NCBI RefSeq assembly: GCF_000344685.1
Contig: NW_006920411.1
Coordinates: 405,964 to 469,963, forward strand
Direction: 5' to 3'
Source: Gloeophyllum trabeum ATCC 11539
Lineage: Eukaryota; Basidiomycota; Agaricomycetes; Gloeophyllales; Gloeophyllaceae
DNA: 64,000 bases
The notes under the pieces were generated by a model. It made no database searches and was not told the origin of the DNA. It worked only from the letters and a program-made list of their open reading frames with translations. A program made the translations under genes and the position numbers. Below, one piece after another: positions 11,701 to 21,637 of the stretch (the first letter of the stretch is position 1; each line of letters starts with the position of its first letter).

Positions 11701-12936
11701 CATGCTGGGCAGGTGGCATCGCAGGTGCAGAAGTCACAACAATCGTCTGCGGTTGCGGCATCTGGATGGACGAGGCGGATGGCGAAGGAAGGCCGGGTGT
11801 GACGTCCCGCATTGTTGCGGAGGTGGATACTATAGCGGTGGTGGAACTCTGAGCAGTCTTGCTTTCAACAGACAACCGGTTCGTCGACGGTTCCTTGTGG
11901 ATAAGCAAGGGTGACGACATGGGGGACGTAGGTGTTGGAGGAGCAACGTTCTCTGCACTTGTTGAAGCCTGGATAGGGGGGTATATAACCGGGAATGACG
12001 TCCTTCTAGCTGTAGCAGTTTGAGCCTCATTCTCGTCTGTCGGGGGGAGATAAAGTTCGTGGGATGACATGCTAGGAGCTTCTTCTGCAACTGAATTCGC
12101 GATAATAGCCATGATCGCTGGACCCGTATCTTCCTCGTCCTCCTCTGTGATGTGCGAGTGCCGCCGGAGGTCCGGAGAGCCCTCGTCCTCGTCCTCGCTC
12201 TCATCACTCATCTCAGCTTCAATCGGCGGGCCCGACGCACGCAGGCTCTCCAGCTGAGCAGCTTCAGCCGCTGCAGCCCGCTCGTTCGCCCTTCTCGCCT
12301 GCTCCGCCAGCCTCTGCCGCGCGTCCTTGTGCCAGTTCTCCCCCTCTGCATCGGACTCCAGCATTGCCTCGCTCTCGCTTTCTCGATCAGTGACGTCGCC
12401 CTCGCGCGTACTCGCGAAGCTGAAGCTGCGCGCACCGTCCCGATCGCTCCGGCCCAGCTGCTCGATAGCCTGCTGCACATCTGTCATAGTTGCCCGCATA
12501 ACTTCCTCGCCCTGGCTGGCCGCCCTTGTGTGGTTACCGTTTGTCGTAGCAGGAGGGCTGGCCGCGGTCGATTCGGGCTCTTCTGATAGTGTTTGCAGGG
12601 CGGAGCTGCTGCCAGTGGCTGGCGCTGGCGCTGGAGGCGCCGCCGATGAGTGCGGAGGAGACACGGAAGCAGCGGGAGGAGCAGGGGTGGTATAGCTTTG
12701 AGGGAAAAGACCCGTCTGACCCGCGAGATTTCGACCCTACAGGGAATATATAGATTCGTCCATGATTGATCCCTTCGCCCGTTCCTAGAACTCGTACGAC
12801 GGAGACTCACCTGCCACCAGCCGTCCCCATATAAGTCATCCTTCTCCAGCACTTCTATCCGCTCACCAGCGCGGAACGGGACCTCGTCGTCGTGCTCCGG
12901 GGCGAAATCGTGGAGCGCATAGACGTACTCGGGCAT
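8742..12936 (-). CDS. Boi/Pob1-family polarity scaffold (SH3-SAM-PH-CH)
   Basis: Nine exons: 12936-12811, 12736-11560, 11503-10956, 10882-10766, 10697-10396, 10333-9931, 9873-9678, 9623-9265 and 9185-8742; phases all agree, about 1,223 residues. Domains in order: SH3 (residues 1-60, YALHDF...DGWWQGRNLAGQTGLFP), acidic and Ser/Pro-rich linker, SAM (about 400-465, TDWTVEEVVEWLKSKGF...ANAIQEL), long Ser-rich basic linker with a His/Ser stretch SHSYSHSHSHS, PH (about 800-920, GWMRKKGERYNTWKLRYFVLKG...REWMKALMKATIG), and a C-terminal calponin-homology-like region (LVDWANSHLPQN...FLLDNDVKMGTVSINDIRQG). Yeast Boi1/2 and fission yeast Pob1 bind Cdc42, formins and exocyst at growth sites; a similar role at the hyphal tip is inferred. 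The CH region is absent from the yeast proteins. ATG at 12936 chosen because the SH3 starts at once. Confidence 0.88.
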
Positions 12937-13798
12937 CACTGCGGTCGCCCAGTCGTGGAAAGTTCGAAAGAGAGCAAAGGAGAGTGTGGTCGGTATCAGG
13001 AGGGAAGGAAGATGAGCAGGTTTATTGGCTGTCGCGCAGGCCGGGGATATCGAGGGAATGGAAGCGTGTGAGTGCTCGACGCTGCCTAAGACGTCCTCGA
13101 GGCCCTCAGCTGCCAGTCGCAGGCACGGATGACGGCACGATCAGAGTACTTTTGGCCAGCCAGCGCACGTGGATTATTCGATCGATTTACGCTGTATTAC
13201 GACTGTGAAACGCACTTGGAGGTTGGGCGAGTGCTATGGACGACGTATGATCATACCAGCGCCTAGGCCGAAGGTAGAAATCAGAGAAAACCAAAGGAAA
13301 GTACGGGACAATTGATGGAGAATAGGCGAGCGCTGTGCGCTGGCTGGAGGTCGTGCCATAGACGACTGGAATAGGTAGTGCTGTAGCCCTAGTTTAGGGT
13401 TCTGCCACAACGAAATCATCTAAATAATTGAGGCAAGTCATCCATGAAGTCCGTATTGTTTGTCAAAGAAGCTATGTAAGTACCTCCATGGGCTGTGCTC
13501 ATTTGTGTGCATAAGCGGCAGACTTTGTGCTTGTATTGATATAACAATTCTGAGTTACACGGTAACATCGAATGTCATTACGCCCTAGTGTAGTATCTGA
13601 AAAGATCGACTAACCCAAAGCGGGCGTCTTTCAGCAAACCGCGGAGACCCGATAATGACTTGTTCTGATTCAGGAGATCGGACAGGTTGAACTTGGACAA
13701 GAACTGTGACTCGAATAGCCAGTGTAGTATAAAATCCAGTCAAGGACCGTCAAATCACATCACAGGATCGCGTTTATCACTTCACCCATCTCCGCACA
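12937..13798. other. Divergent intergenic region Boi-like gene / HAM1
   Basis: About 860 bases without recognisable coding content. It must hold both promoters. No repeat seen. Confidence 0.5.
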
Positions 13799-14695
13799 AT
13801 GTCCAAAAAGCTGGGTACGATGTCCACAGGGAGGAACACCGATATCTGTCTGACAGTGGGCTTGTAGTATTCGTGACAGGCAACGCCAACAAGCTCAAAG
13901 AAGTTCGAGCAATCCTGGCGCAGGGACAAGCCATCGAAATAGATTCGCGAGACCTCGATAGTAAGTTCGCCTTCCCATTTATCCCTACTTCCATTCTCAT
14001 AATCTCCCATTACAGTTCCAGAAGTCCAGGGAACCACGCAAGAAGTGGCCGTAGCCAAATGCAAACGCGCCGCTGAGCTCGTACGCCATTCCAACCATTC
14101 CCGCGTCTTCCCCGTTCATATCACAACCACGATAAGCTAGGGGGCCCCTGCATCACCGAAGACACTGCGCTGTGTTTCAAAGCCCTGAATGGCCTCCCAG
14201 GGCCTTACATCAAACACTTCATGAAAGAACTCGGGCATGACGGTGCGTCCCCACCGCTCCAGCCGTCCTTCCCTCCCCACCTTACGCCCAGCCCACCTCT
14301 CCAGGCCTGAACACGCTTCTCGAGGGCTTCCCCACGAAAGAAGCGTGGGCCCTCTGCACGTTCGCGTACAGCGCCGGCCCAGAAACCGAGCCGCTCCTCT
14401 TCGAGGGCCGCACGGAAGGCACAATCGTCCCGGCGCGGGGGCCCGCCGTCTTTGGCTGGGACCCGATATTCCAGGCAGAGGACACGGGCAAGACGTAAGT
14501 CGCGCATCGCCAAGGGGTTTTGTGCACAGCTGATGCCTTCTCATTTCGCATTCCATTCCTACATGTACATTCCTACTTGTGGTATTTTGGGCGATAAGTT
14601 ATGCCGAGATGGCGCCTGAGGACAAGAACCGCATATCGCACAGATATAGAGCGCTCGACAAGCTTCGGACGTATTTGCAGGGTATGGAGAAGTAA
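13799..14695 (+). CDS. HAM1: Inosine triphosphate pyrophosphatase (HAM1)
   Basis: Hydrolyses ITP, XTP and dITP to monophosphates, keeping deaminated purines out of nucleic acids. Six exons: 13799-13814, 13868-13960, 14016-14080, 14137-14242, 14305-14494 and 14599-14695. The first exon is 16 bases (MSKKL) and joins to [13 protein letters not shown], the family N-terminal substrate loop. Then come [41 protein letters not shown] (the conserved ED pair and GPYI loop), and AVFGWDPIF with [13 protein letters not shown] and a terminal helix. Every conserved block of the Ham1/ITPA family is intact; length about 188 residues. Introns 3 and 5 end in AAG rather than CAG/TAG. A longer in-frame start at 13687 would read through intron 1 and is rejected. 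Confidence 0.92.
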
Positions 14696-14827
14696 CGGCC
14701 GGGTACTGTAGAACCCGCGCCACAGGGATGAAACTGCTTCTGATAGAAGACAACGCACTCGTGGAGCATGATATTGAGCGGAGGCAAACCTACTAGTACA
14801 CAGCAATCCGGACCTATGCAAGTAAAA

Positions 14828-15703
14828 TTACAGTTTCGACTTCTCACTCGCCTTCTTCGCGTAAGGGTTGACCTTGGTGTGGGTAGCAGACACGAGGAGT
14901 GCACCGCTCTTCTTATTGCGAATCTAGAAAACGCAAACAGATGTCAGACAGATGCTAGTATGAATATGCCCAGCGCGGCCCGGGACAGGGGAGTCGAACA
15001 AGCGCACCTCGCATCTCGCTGCCATGATGCGTCCGGCAATCGTGAGCGTCGTCGCGACGACTCTCAGGCGTGCACCCCTAGCGTCGTGGAAGCGTTAGAC
15101 TTCGGATTGATGGAGAAAAGAGGGAGTGTCTTGTGGGACTCACACGGGAGCGGCGCTGTGGTAAACGATGTCCATTGCTTGCGACATCCCTGACCCGTCG
15201 ATTCCTATTGCGATACCCAGCGCTATGAGGGGCATGGATGTACATCTGATGTGAGAGAAGGACTATTGAGTCTCACGGGAAGTAAGTCAGATATTGTCGG
15301 TTCACGCACAGGTCGACCAGGTATGCAGCACACGCGCCATGGAGTGTCCCGTATGGATTGGACATATCTGCTCTCACACAATTAATGTCTCCCATTCGCT
15401 TCAGATAAGTAGGACTTTACCTTTGTCGACCGTGATCTCAACTACCACAACCGCCTCCTTCGTCTTGGCCTCCCCCACCTCTCGATCGTACACGTTCATG
15501 TCTGTGATGTCGAACCTCTGGCCCACGAAGTTCGCAAAGACATGACCCTCGTTGACAAAGTGCTGGAGGATATTGAGGTTGAGCTGCAGGTCATCCAGCG
15601 ATATGTTCGACTTGATCTTCCTCGAGTCATAGTATCGCGCCTTGGGCAGAGCACGAGTCCAGGACGCGGACATCGTTTCAGACGATTTCGACGTGTTCGA
15701 CAT
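14828..15703 (-). CDS. Hotdog-fold thioesterase family protein, copy A
   Basis: Five exons: 15703-15421, 15367-15310, 15245-15144, 15077-15008 and 14923-14828 (202 residues). The product has the PaaI/ACOT13-type hotdog layout: an N-terminal helix, FVGQRFDITDMNVYD, a strand EAVVVVEITVDK, the active-site turn GTLHGACAAYLVDLCTS, then GIDGSGMSQAMDIVYHSAA and ARLRVVATTLTIAGRIMAARCE, and a basic C-terminus. In this family the protein hydrolyses acyl-CoA or aryl-CoA thioesters. Here the usual HGG turn reads HGA. The next gene upstream (copy B) has exons 2-4 of almost the same lengths and phases, so the pair is a tandem duplication that has since diverged strongly. Start chosen at the first real ATG; TTG upstream at 15730 is in frame. 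Confidence 0.82.
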
Positions 15704-16021
15704 GGCGCTCTCAGTCGCCGGGTGGCTCAATGCAATGCAGCGTATGCAAGATCAAGTCGACGTCTTCGCACTCTGAGAGAGACGCAAGCTTCCCAAGACC
15801 ATCGGCGGACATGATGTTGCTGTTGCATTGAGTGATCGAGAAGGCATTCACAGATAGATTCAAGCTCCGCGGTCGTGGACATGGACTCAGCGGTTTAGAC
15901 CGCTATTACACAACCCACTTGTCCAGATTGCCTATGTAGTACCACAGAATATAGAAACAGCATAATTAACCAAGAAACCCCCCTACATGCCCTGTATCGA
16001 CAAGACCACGAAGCCCGGTAG
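15704..16021. other. Spacer between tandem thioesterase genes
   Basis: 318 bases holding the copy A promoter and copy B 3' end. No other coding signal. Confidence 0.5.
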
Positions 16022-16810
16022 TTATAGTTTGGAGGATGGCTCCATCTTGATATGCACGCCCGATGAAACCAGGCGATGGTGCGTGTCATTCCAAATCTAT
16101 GGGAACGTTAGTCACCCATATGTGTCAGTGGCTGAAGGGAGGTAACATGATACTGACCTCACAGCGAGCAGACATAATCCGAGAGCCGACAGCAATGGTC
16201 GTACTGACGATCCTCAGCTTGTCTCCTCTGGATAGATCCAAAAACGGGCGTAAGGCATCTTCAGAATTAACGTAGCACGTTGAGCTCACAGCAGGGCAGG
16301 TGCATGGTATACGACGTTGAGCGACTGCGATACTCCGGGAGACCCTGTGCCGCCGGTTACGAGCGAGTACGCGGCGAGTGGCAGAGACGAGCAGCTGCAG
16401 GCGAAGTCGTGTCAGAACACTCCGGAATGGACTGGCTGGAGTGAAATAGCCTCACTCATCAATGAGATATGCAGAGCATCCACCGTGCAAACTCCCAAGA
16501 CCATTGAGCATATCTGCCCCGCGAGAAGATTACGGTACGCTCCATCCCACAATGCCTGAGACATACCAGATGAAACAGTGATCTCGCATACCACCTTACA
16601 CTCTGTCTTTCCTGGCTCATCCGCTTTGGGATTAATGGAGACCTCGGTCAGCTTCAGGCGCTTCCCCACACTGTCCGCAAACGCAGGTGTATCGGCATTC
16701 CGGGAGAAGAACAGGTTCAGCCAACTTGCTGCGGCCTGCTTCACTTCTGGCGAGACATTTCCGGGGATCTTGGACGCGTCCTCAAGGGAGACCAGGGTGG
16801 GCGGCTTCAT
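16022..16810 (-). CDS. Hotdog-fold thioesterase family protein, copy B
   Basis: Five exons: 16810-16567, 16513-16456, 16394-16290, 16227-16158 and 16096-16022 (183 residues). Shows KTECKVVCEITVSS, the active-site turn GSLHGGCSAYLIDDCSSLP with the canonical HGG, TGGTGSPGVSQSLNVVYHAP, GDKLRIVSTTIAVGSRIMSA and a final WNDTHHRLVSSGVHIKM strand. This is the ACOT13/PaaI-like fold; activity on medium or long acyl-CoA is plausible but the substrate cannot be told from sequence. Intron positions match copy A 319 bases downstream on the same strand. The canonical HGG here against HGA in copy A suggests copy B keeps the ancestral activity. Confidence 0.85.
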
Positions 16811-17128
16811 TGAGAGTGATCATGAAATCTCATGAAATGCATCGCGTCGAGAAACCCCCGCCAGCCGCCGCCGGGCATCAAATTTCAAAAGAGATAAACA
16901 CGTGCCTCTGATTAGGTATATCATTATCAATTCCCCGAGGATTCCCCGTTCAAGTATGCCTGGACCTTCATGTAAATAGAGCGCAAAACCAATGCATTAT
17001 TGGATCGATTCAAATGCAAAATATATTGCACGTCGCCATAAGTGCTTCCACGTAAGGGGAGACTATAGTACAATTCAGAGAAATCAAGCAGGTGCAAAGC
17101 CACATCTGGGGTCAACCCTCAGGCCTCC
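16811..17128. other. Intergenic spacer
   Basis: 318 bases between the copy B start and the stop of the next minus-strand gene. Nothing recognisable inside. Confidence 0.5.
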
Positions 17129-19395
17129 TCAGGCCTCGGTATGGAAGCTAGGAAGAACGTGCATCATCTGTTCCATGTACCAATACTGACCAGGTCGCGA
17201 ACGCCTCTTCGCAGCCTCAGTCTCGTCCTGCGGTACAATCTGGATCCACGTCGCCCCAAGGCCCATACCAATGACCAGCTTATCCAGACCAGCCGGGTCT
17301 ACGAGAACCGTAATCTCATCCTCAACCGGGTTATGAGCCTTGACATTGCCGCTGCTTTCATCTGCCTGAGCATCGCCCGGCATGATTACCTTGCCCTTGG
17401 ACTTGGGCAGTATGACCGGTCTGGTGATGTCAGACTTCTCGTGTTTGTCCCAACCAGGCCACGGAGCCATGACTACCTTGCCTAGCCTCGCATTCAAGTC
17501 TTCTTCCACGACTTCAGAGGGAGTCAAGCCCGACAAGTCCACGGTCGACGCCGCGGGAGGCTCCACGCGCACAATGCGCCTGGTACTCCATTCCACCACA
17601 CCCGTGTCAAACACGAGCGGGAAGACCGTTGGACCCAGCACCGCGAGCAGGCAGTCCTTTGGTCCGATGTCCCAGTCGGACTTGTTAGCAGGGTCGTTCT
17701 GGTCCCAGGGGTTCGACAGCGAGTCCGGAGGGTTGGCAGGCTCGGTCGTCTTCTCGTCCGCCATTCCCCAGGGCGCACTGACCGGCTTTGCAACGGGCTT
17801 TCCCCAGTCACTGAGGCCTTCAACGCCCGCGACGGACGGAGACACATACGCCTGACCACCATCGCCCCATGAAGAGATGTCGCCCCAACCAGAAGATGGA
17901 GCGGGCTCATCGGCAGCTACCTTGGCGTTCTCGGGATCCACGTTATCCTGTAGCGCAGTTCTCTTCGCTGCATCGTTGTGCATGTGAACGTCGTTACTAG
18001 CGTCGAGAAGCTCGACGCCGCTGTCCGCCAATTCCTTCTTGAACCGCTGCTCCTCGTCCATTTCGTCCATGTCGAGCTTGCGCCGTTTCGCGTCCTGGTC
18101 GTCGTCTTCCGAGGAGGCGAAGGTGGCGGCGGCGGTCATGCTGGTGTTCTTCCCGCCGTACTGATTTTCCATGTCTTCCCATGTTATGCACCTTGTTCCC
18201 CAGAGCTCTCGAGAACCGCGGCTGAATTGACAGGGCAATGCGTGGGCGATCTTGTGGGTCGCAGGGAGTTCCCGCTTAGCCTGTCAATGAAAGTCATTAC
18301 AACTCTGATACGTGGAAATAGCATTTCTTACTATCTCGGCGGCTTCGATGGCTCCTTTCGCGTTTTTAATTATATCTTCGCCGTCGACAGAAGCGTCTAA
18401 GGCACGACTCCGTAGCATATACTTGAGCCAGAACAAGAGGAGGAGAGGCGCATCGCGGCAACGAGGCTCGGACCATATAAGGCCTTGGTCCCTGAAGTAA
18501 GATGAGAGGAAGATACGAATATTGGTGTTCGGATCGCGGATGAAACTAGCCATCCTGTCCTCCCGCTGCTGCTCGGTTTTCTCCTGGCGCTCTTTCAACA
18601 GTCGCTCCGCAGTAATTTCCTCCAGCTCTTGCATGGGATCTTTGGCATCGGGGTCGTCGAGGTCCTCGTCGTCGACTGCGTTAGGTGGCGGAACGGCGTT
18701 GGGCATAACATCCTCGTCGGAGTACTCGCCCTCGTCATCTTCATCTGGGTCGTCGATCCCTCCGGCTTGGATGATGGCTCTCACTCGTTTCTTGGACGGA
18801 GGTTGGACAGGGTGAGACATGAGACCGACGTACAATCTGAACTGCGATCATAAGTTTGGGAACGCTGAAGGTCGAGTGGAAGCAAGCGTACCTGGTCCCA
18901 GAGGTTACGGAGACCCTCGTTGACCTGAGGCCACGGTCTGCCCTGAATGAAGTCGTGGGATGCTAGGAAGATCCGTTCGGATATGGACGTCTCCCTACGT
19001 AGATCGTGAGATCAGACTGTGTCCTCCTGCTGGTTAGGTCTCGATGCTCACAAGTCATAATATCCGCAGCGCAGAGCTTCGCCTTCTTCCCAGACCTCCC
19101 ACCAAGGCCTCTGGAGGTTTCCAGGACCGCCGGCGAACGCATTGTTCTTCTTCTTCTTCTTCCGCTTCTTGCCATGTCCATCAGTTCCATCGTGCTTGAC
19201 GCGCAGCTCGACCGTAGGTATACCCAGCCCGTCGATCTCCACCTGACCTTCGCCCGCGATACGTATCTGTATACCACTCGGCTTGAAGTCCTTGAAAGGT
19301 ATGATAGTCACGCCTTCCGGAGGCTTGGGGAACGGAGGGAACCGCGGGGGCGGCTTCACCAGGTCAGCCCTGTTGGGTTCCTGTATCTCCTCCAT
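17129..19395 (-). CDS. Conserved unrecognised protein, W-rich and acidic
   Basis: Four exons: 19395-19052, 18994-18892, 18841-18332 and 18280-17129, 702 residues, phases consistent. The N-terminus (MEEIQEPNRADLVKPPPRFP) leads into IPFKDFKPSGIQI and a lysine run (KKRKKKKK) followed by RPWWEVWEEGE. Exon 2 gives ISERIFLASHDFIQGRPWP and NLWDQFRLYVGLMSHP. Then comes a basic patch SKKRVR, a long acidic segment, a helix-rich core and a C-terminal half with GWGDISSW, GVEGLSDWGKP and WGMADEK tryptophan-containing repeats, ending WIQIVPQDE...GQYWYMEQMM. I do not recognise a named domain. The lysine run and acidic stretches suggest a nuclear protein. The exon junctions reading smoothly through conserved-looking WDQ and WPQV blocks argue it is a real gene. 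Confidence 0.72.
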
Positions 19396-19677
19396 TGTCG
19401 CTAGCCTGTTGAGTGGCGTCCAAGCGGGCCAAAGAGCAAAGCAACCGCGTCTCAGCAGCCATTGTATGTGGTCGCCTATAAATGGGCATCCAATTGTGTG
19501 ACGGTTCTTCGTGACAATAGCGTGACGCTCCGTGACCGACGCGCTATTGACGCGAGGCGCGGTTCCCACGCATGGACCACGTGCGGGCCCAAGCCTTGCT
19601 GCAATCGCGCTGCTCTCTTCTTCCGCTATATCTTTCCCCGCCGCCGCCGCGATCCCCTATCACTTCACAACCGCGAC
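19396..19677. promoter_or_regulatory. Bidirectional promoter region
   Basis: 282 bases between two divergent starts. Includes CGTGAC-rich sequence (GTGACGGTTCTTCGTGAC, GTGACGCTCCGTGACC) near 19497-19540, four GTGAC copies in about 40 bases, possibly factor-binding sites. Confidence 0.4.
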
Positions 19678-21007
19678 ATGGTATTCGGACTAATATTTGG
19701 AAAGAAACAGGCGCCAGCGCCGCCCGGGGAGCCGCCGGAGACTACACCGGTGCAGTTGCGCACACCCTCGCCGTCCGAGGCAGCGTCCGTCGCTCACGGT
19801 GCTCACCAGGAATCGCCGAAACGCATGGACAACGACGGCGCGCAGGTGCTTCCGTCGCCGGAGGTGGTGGAAGACGCCATCGCGTCGACGAGCGTGGACA
19901 CGGACGCGCTCTTATCTCTCATATCCTCTGTCCCGCCGAAGACTCTGCACGCGTACACGCTGAAACGCATACCCGCTTCGGAGCCGTCGATTGTCTCGTC
20001 TCTCCATACGTTCTTTTCGGAATTGACCCCGCCGCCGCTTCTGCACTGCGTACGGTGTCATAAAGACTACACCGAGGTCGAGAACGACGATCGGAGCTGC
20101 TTGATAGCGCACGATGATGATAGTGCCGAGGTCGAGAGGGTTGGTGCGAAGGGCAAAGGACGTGCCGCTGCAGGTACAGGCGGCTACGAGACACTGTGGG
20201 GCTGCTGCGGAAAGACTGTGGAAGGGGATGGCGACATGGGCCCGCCGGATGGCTGGTGCTACGAGGGGAAACACACGGTACGGAGATTCCGACTATGTAT
20301 CACTTCCCTAGTCTGACCGGTAAAAGACGGACATTAAACGCGCGAGATTCCGCGCAGACTCAACCCCCACTGACGACAAGCTCATTTCCTGCTACAAGCT
20401 GAACTGCCACGGCATCCGCTCCCAGTTACCCCGCGCGTCAACGCCGACGTCGTCCCCTCGGTCACGTATTGCGGACAATTATAGCCCGGGACGACTCAGG
20501 AAACGTCGTCGGTCCACTAGGGACAAGGAAGACCAAGAAATGCGGAGCGCGAGCGATGCTGAGAGCGATGGGACCAATGATAGTCTTGCAGGAGAACTAC
20601 GGGAGAAGGAGGGGAGTGCCGCCGGCAGCGTGGTCGACAAGTCAAAGGGCAAGGCAAAGCCATCATCCGATCAGCCCAAACGTAAGCCTGGCAGGCCTCG
20701 GAAGAAAAAAGACGAAGACATGGACATAGACAGCGATGCCGCGTCTGTCAAGTCACATAAATCCGTCCGTAAGCCCAGGCCCAAGGCATTGGCTCAGACG
20801 AAAGAGCAGGGAACAAAGTCCGACAACGAGGACGCGATGTCCGTGGTGTCGACGTCGTCAGCGAAGCCGAACGTGAAGAGCGTGAAGGGGTCGATGAAGC
20901 CGAGGAGTAGAGCGGCGCCCAGCAAGTCGAAGCTTGGGCAGGACGCGACTGTTGTGATGGCTGTGAATGAGGAAGCGCCGCAGAGGAAGAAAACGAAGAC
21001 GACGTAG
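19678..21007 (+). CDS. Cys-rich putative zinc-binding protein with AT-hook
   Basis: Two exons, 19678-20277 and 20327-21007 (427 residues). The N-terminus reads MVFGLIFGKKQ and is followed by a Pro/Ser-rich linker and a helical part (SSVPPKTLHAYTLKRIP). The centre has a Cys/His cluster: LHCVRCHKDY, SCLIAHDDD, WGCCGKTVEG and GWCYEGKHT, spaced like a small zinc-binding module. The C-terminal third is basic and low-complexity with an AT-hook KRKPGRPRKKK near residue 310 and repeated Ser/Lys stretches. This combination suggests a chromatin- or DNA-associated nuclear protein; no exact family is assigned. An RMDNDG segment and further acidic runs are disordered. The ATG is the first after the promoter region and gives a hydrophobic start. 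Confidence 0.78.
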
Positions 21008-21637
21008 TGACGGAATCTGCTAGCCCAGACGGTAGGCTATTCTACAGTGCTTTGTTACGCCACGATACATGTACTCATCCTAGCCTCAGATGTCGCGACA
21101 CCTACCTCCTTCACGGTATACACAAGAGGCCGCTGGTGCCTCCCACGAGCCCGCTAATATGTTATCTGCGTATATATTGCTTATATGTTCTTAGTTCAAC
21201 ATTCCTCCTTTCCTTTGTCAATCTGCTACGGCCAACTGTGCGATACCTCTCGTTTTTATTACGGGTCTCAATCGGTTGTTCAGATTGTTGTACGTTACGT
21301 AGGTGGACAAGCGGATACCTTCACGTCCTATTCCTGTGTATCACTCGGATTCTTGCTACCTAATATAATTCTTTACTTCCAATGATCTGCCCTGTCAGTT
21401 CAGGCGTTGTGGGTCCCAGTGGGCGCCGTGCATCTGCTGAATGATCTGCCTGTACACGTGCATGCAACGCGACGCGCCTGCGGACGTCTTCGGTTTCGTC
21501 ACCTTCACGCGTCGTAGCTTACGCTCCGCTCCGAATGCTTCTTCTGTATTACAGTTGCATCTGATTCTTGCTAGACGCCTCCTTTGTACTTAGATCGGCG
21601 CTGACGACGCCAGCGTAACGACAAGAACGACTAGGCT
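21008..21637. other. Intergenic region
   Basis: About 630 bases, AT-richer after the stop, then a stretch of pyrimidine-rich promoter-like sequence before 21638. No coding or repeat signal seen. Confidence 0.5.

Noticed and set aside
13687..13798. Upstream ATG start for HAM1
   Set aside because: The extended frame adds non-family residues and requires ignoring a good intron; the 16-base first exon gives the expected N-terminus.
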